A stretch of DNA of 64,000 bases, taken from Desulfobacteraceae bacterium. GTDB taxonomy: Bacteria; Desulfobacterota; Desulfobacteria; Desulfobacterales; UBA5852. Position numbers and translations under genes: made by a program. Location of the stretch: the NCBI GenBank assembly GCA_014237395.1, contig JABZFP010000044.1:62001-126000 (forward strand), given 5' to 3'. The notes beneath the pieces were generated by a model that saw nothing but the letters and a program-made list of their open reading frames with translations, was not told where the DNA came from and made no database searches. This document shows positions 61,732-64,000 of the stretch, one piece after another (position 1 is the first letter of the stretch; every line of letters begins with the position of its first letter).

Positions 61732-63999
61732 TTAACCAAGGTTGCTGCGGCAGTGGCGAATGGCCTCCAGTGCCTGCTCTGCTGTCTTATAGCGCCGGGA
61801 AACACCTTTATTCAACAGTTTGTTGACGATGGCGACACAGCAGGAAGGGATATCCGGCACGATTTCCGTTAACGGCCGGTAGGGGGCTTTGGCAACCGCG
61901 TACATCAAGGCCGTCAAATTTTCACCGCCAAACGGTTTATGACCGGTCAGCATTTCATAGCAGACGATTCCCAGTGAAAAGAGATCCGAGCGGCCATCGA
62001 TTTTTTTCCCACCCACCTGCTCCGGCGACATATACGAGGGGGTTCCCATCACGATACCCGTGCGCGTTTTGGCACTGTCCATGACCTTGGCGATGCCGAA
62101 ATCGGTCACTTTGATTCTGCCGTCCTTCAACCGCATAATGTTGGCGGGCTTGATATCGCGATGGACCACGCCGGCCTTGTGGGCATATCCTATGGCGTCC
62201 GCCACCGCGGCCATGATATCGAGCACTTCCGGGACCGGCCGTAAACGGTCGCGCTGACAATAGGTGGTGAGGTCGCGGCCGTCCAGAAGTTCCATCGCCA
62301 TGTAAGCCGTATCGTGTTCTTCGCCGATGTCGTAGACGGTGACAATATTGGGATGGGACAATTTACCGGCCGCTTCAGCCTCCCGAATAAAGCGCTGTTT
62401 TACATCTTCCAGGTCTTCGGGCGGAACACTGCTGTAGCCCAGGGTTTTGATGGCCACCTTGCGATTGATTTTAGGGTCCAGGCCGAGGTAAACAGTGCCC
62501 ATCGCTCCCTGACCGATCTCTTCCAGAATCTCATAGCGGCCGAACGTGGGACGGGTTTCCGTATCGGTCAGTTTCAACGTCGCCATAGGGGCTTCCGGGT
62601 TGACGGTTCTTGTGACGGCCTGATGGGTTGTTTTCAGTTTGCTCACCCGGCGCTTGGCATCCCGGTACCCGCCGGCTTGTAGAATACGTTCATAGACGGT
62701 CAATGCTTTGTCGGCCATGCGTTTGCGCTCAAAATCCAGACCGAGGTTGTAGAGCAGGCGTCGCACGGTTTTGTCTTCGGCCGGGCATTGCATGAATTTT
62801 TCCAGCGCCATGTCGAGCATGCCCTGCGTTTGAAATGAAAGCCCCAAAGCACGATTCAATTCTGAGTTTTCGGCTTTCAGACGCAAGGCGATCTGGCGGA
62901 AGGCGATCATGGCAAACCCCAGCGCGCAGAGGATGAGAGAGGGAAACAGGCGGAACCAGTATCCGGCCTGTGTGAAGGCCAGAATGGCCGCGCCCCAGCA
63001 GGTGGTCAGGAAGACCGCCAGGATCAATGCGCCGACACCCAGCTTGACCCTCGGAATGACCAGCAGGAGAAACAATAAAAAGTAGAGCAGCACCGTTGCT
63101 TCGGCCAGGGGCGCCCAGTGGGGTCGGATCAAATGCTCGCCGCGCAGGATGGTATCCGTGGCGGCGGCGATGATTTCAGGCGCTGTGGCCCGCGATGCAA
63201 AGGGGGTTGGGTAGGTGGCGGTCAAACCCGTTGCCGTCACTCCGATGATCACGACATGATCCTTGACAATGGCCGGATCGACTTTTCCCGACACGAGATC
63301 GGCAAAAGGGATTTGATTCAGGCTGATCGGCGGGGCATGGTAGCCGATTCTCATACGGTAATGCGCATCGGTGGGGATGGCGGTATCGTCGATACAAAGG
63401 CCGTAAGGGGTGCAGTCTTCCGGCAGCAGGACGGTTCCACGGAAGGGGCGGCCCAGTGCTTTTAACGCCAGTTGCAGGGGAATCGAAGGGAGGTAGCGCT
63501 CCCGATAGGGCCAAAGCAGCTGTATCTGTCGGATAACACCATCCGGGTCGACGGAGAGATTGACAGCACCCAGGGCGGCGGCTTTGCCCGCCAGGGCGCG
63601 AAATGTTTCGGTGACGTCTTCCGGGGTGAGTGGTTTGGGCTGCAGCCGGTCCAGGAGGGTTTGCAGGCCGGTCTGGAGGGTCAGTGATGGTGGTTCGGGC
63701 CGGGTTGGTTGATCCAGCGAGTTGATCCGGAGCAGACCGCTTAAAGGCGAAGCCTTGTCGAGAGGGGGGGCAAACACCAGACGATAGGGGAGGACCATGT
63801 TGTGCCCGGCGCGAACGGCATCGATCAAGTCCTGGTCTTCATCGAGTTGCTTTTCGAGTTCCTGCAGTTTGCGGTCGATGGTGCGATACGCTTTTGTTTG
63901 GCGGGCGCTGGCTGCGGACTGGAGGGTTTCCCGCAGGCGGCCGATCTCCACTATCGCCGGATTGGCTGAAGGTGCCGGGTAGACCGTGGTCAGCGCCAC
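61732..63999 (-). CDS. CHASE2-domain Ser/Thr protein kinase, truncated at window edge
   Basis: At least 755 residues; the 5' end is cut by the window. The extracytoplasmic part (to about residue 300) has CHASE2 features such as VNLSVDPDGVIRQIQLLWPYRE and DHVVIIGVTATGLTATYPTPFA. Three membrane spans and a helical segment of about 100 residues follow. A eukaryotic-type kinase fills residues 490-755: GQGAMGTVYLG (Gly loop), VAIKTLG (Lys), HRDIKPANIM (catalytic loop), VTDFGIAKV (DFG) and SYMSPEQVGGK (APE-like). CHASE2 senses an unknown external signal. It is followed by the FHA gene in the same direction. Confidence 0.92.
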   Translation of the reverse strand: MALTTVYPAPSANPAIVEIGRLRETLQSAASARQTKAYRTIDRKLQELEKQLDEDQDLIDAVRAGHNMVLPYRLVFAPPLDKASPLSGLLRINSLDQPTRPEPPSLTLQTGLQTLLDRLQPKPLTPEDVTETFRALAGKAAALGAVNLSVDPDGVIRQIQLLWPYRERYLPSIPLQLALKALGRPFRGTVLLPEDCTPYGLCIDDTAIPTDAHYRMRIGYHAPPISLNQIPFADLVSGKVDPAIVKDHVVIIGVTATGLTATYPTPFASRATAPEIIAAATDTILRGEHLIRPHWAPLAEATVLLYFLLFLLLVIPRVKLGVGALILAVFLTTCWGAAILAFTQAGYWFRLFPSLILCALGFAMIAFRQIALRLKAENSELNRALGLSFQTQGMLDMALEKFMQCPAEDKTVRRLLYNLGLDFERKRMADKALTVYERILQAGGYRDAKRRVSKLKTTHQAVTRTVNPEAPMATLKLTDTETRPTFGRYEILEEIGQGAMGTVYLGLDPKINRKVAIKTLGYSSVPPEDLEDVKQRFIREAEAAGKLSHPNIVTVYDIGEEHDTAYMAMELLDGRDLTTYCQRDRLRPVPEVLDIMAAVADAIGYAHKAGVVHRDIKPANIMRLKDGRIKVTDFGIAKVMDSAKTRTGIVMGTPSYMSPEQVGGKKIDGRSDLFSLGIVCYEMLTGHKPFGGENLTALMYAVAKAPYRPLTEIVPDIPSCCVAIVNKLLNKGVSRRYKTAEQALEAIRHCRSNLG

Positions 64000-64000
64000 G

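Overview
The window looks like chromosome from a Gram-negative bacterium, most likely a Desulfobacterota (deltaproteobacterial) species; this is inferred from gene mix and style, not from a marker gene. It has lipid A-type genes, a PlsB acyltransferase, periplasmic proteins, two large two-component systems, a eukaryotic-type Ser/Thr kinase with an FHA partner, and a cytochrome bd oxidase typical of anaerobes that meet oxygen. Coding density is high and GC content is moderately high, so nearly every gene throws long antisense shadow frames. I see no rRNA, tRNA, CRISPR array, transposase or phage gene.

Layout. 1-6.3 kb: end of an acyltransferase, a Pmp3-like membrane peptide, a YdjM-like membrane protein, a LolA-like periplasmic protein, a succinyl-CoA:acetate CoA-transferase-type enzyme, a patatin-like lipase, and a 5' remnant of an alpha/beta hydrolase gene. 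6.3-15.4 kb: a hybrid sensor kinase, a penicillin-acylase family hydrolase, a HAD phosphatase, a small lipoprotein and an OmpR-type regulator/kinase pair. 15.6-18.2 kb: a VWA protein, a PspA-like coiled coil and a membrane protein. 18.3-23.3 kb: an FMN-type PNPOx protein, TesB thioesterase, an ECF sigma/anti-sigma pair bracketed by two Spy/CpxP-like periplasmic proteins, and a transglutaminase-like protein.

23.4-39.0 kb is the most unusual part. Twelve genes on the minus strand (35568 down to 23358) follow each other closely: a 70-residue conserved protein, a VWA protein, a DUF3592 protein, a large secreted protein with a HERTH zinc-peptidase motif, several small secreted proteins, LemA, a DUF3137/DUF3592 membrane protein, a 14-cysteine repeat protein and a SPASM radical SAM enzyme. 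Divergent from them is a 1080-residue STAND/SARP-type regulator, and the shared intergenic region carries an 11-bp-period tandem repeat of the kind SARP-type regulators bind. I read this as a candidate peptide-modification system: the radical SAM enzyme would modify the adjacent Cys-rich protein, and the secreted proteins would act with it in the envelope. None of this function is proven by sequence.

39.2-50.6 kb holds mainly housekeeping genes: cupin, SMP-30-like protein, PAS protein, PRPP synthase-like enzyme, PlsB, M20 peptidase, MATE exporter, plant-type FabI, DUF2914 protein and a GGDEF cyclase. 50.6-57.3 kb is a complete cytochrome bd module: cydDC reads leftward and cydABX rightward from a shared region, including a 37-residue CydX. 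57.5-64 kb holds an LpxH-like phosphoesterase, a DegP-like protease with a coiled-coil insertion, an aldo/keto reductase, a small conserved protein, an FHA protein and a CHASE2 Ser/Thr kinase that runs off the right edge.
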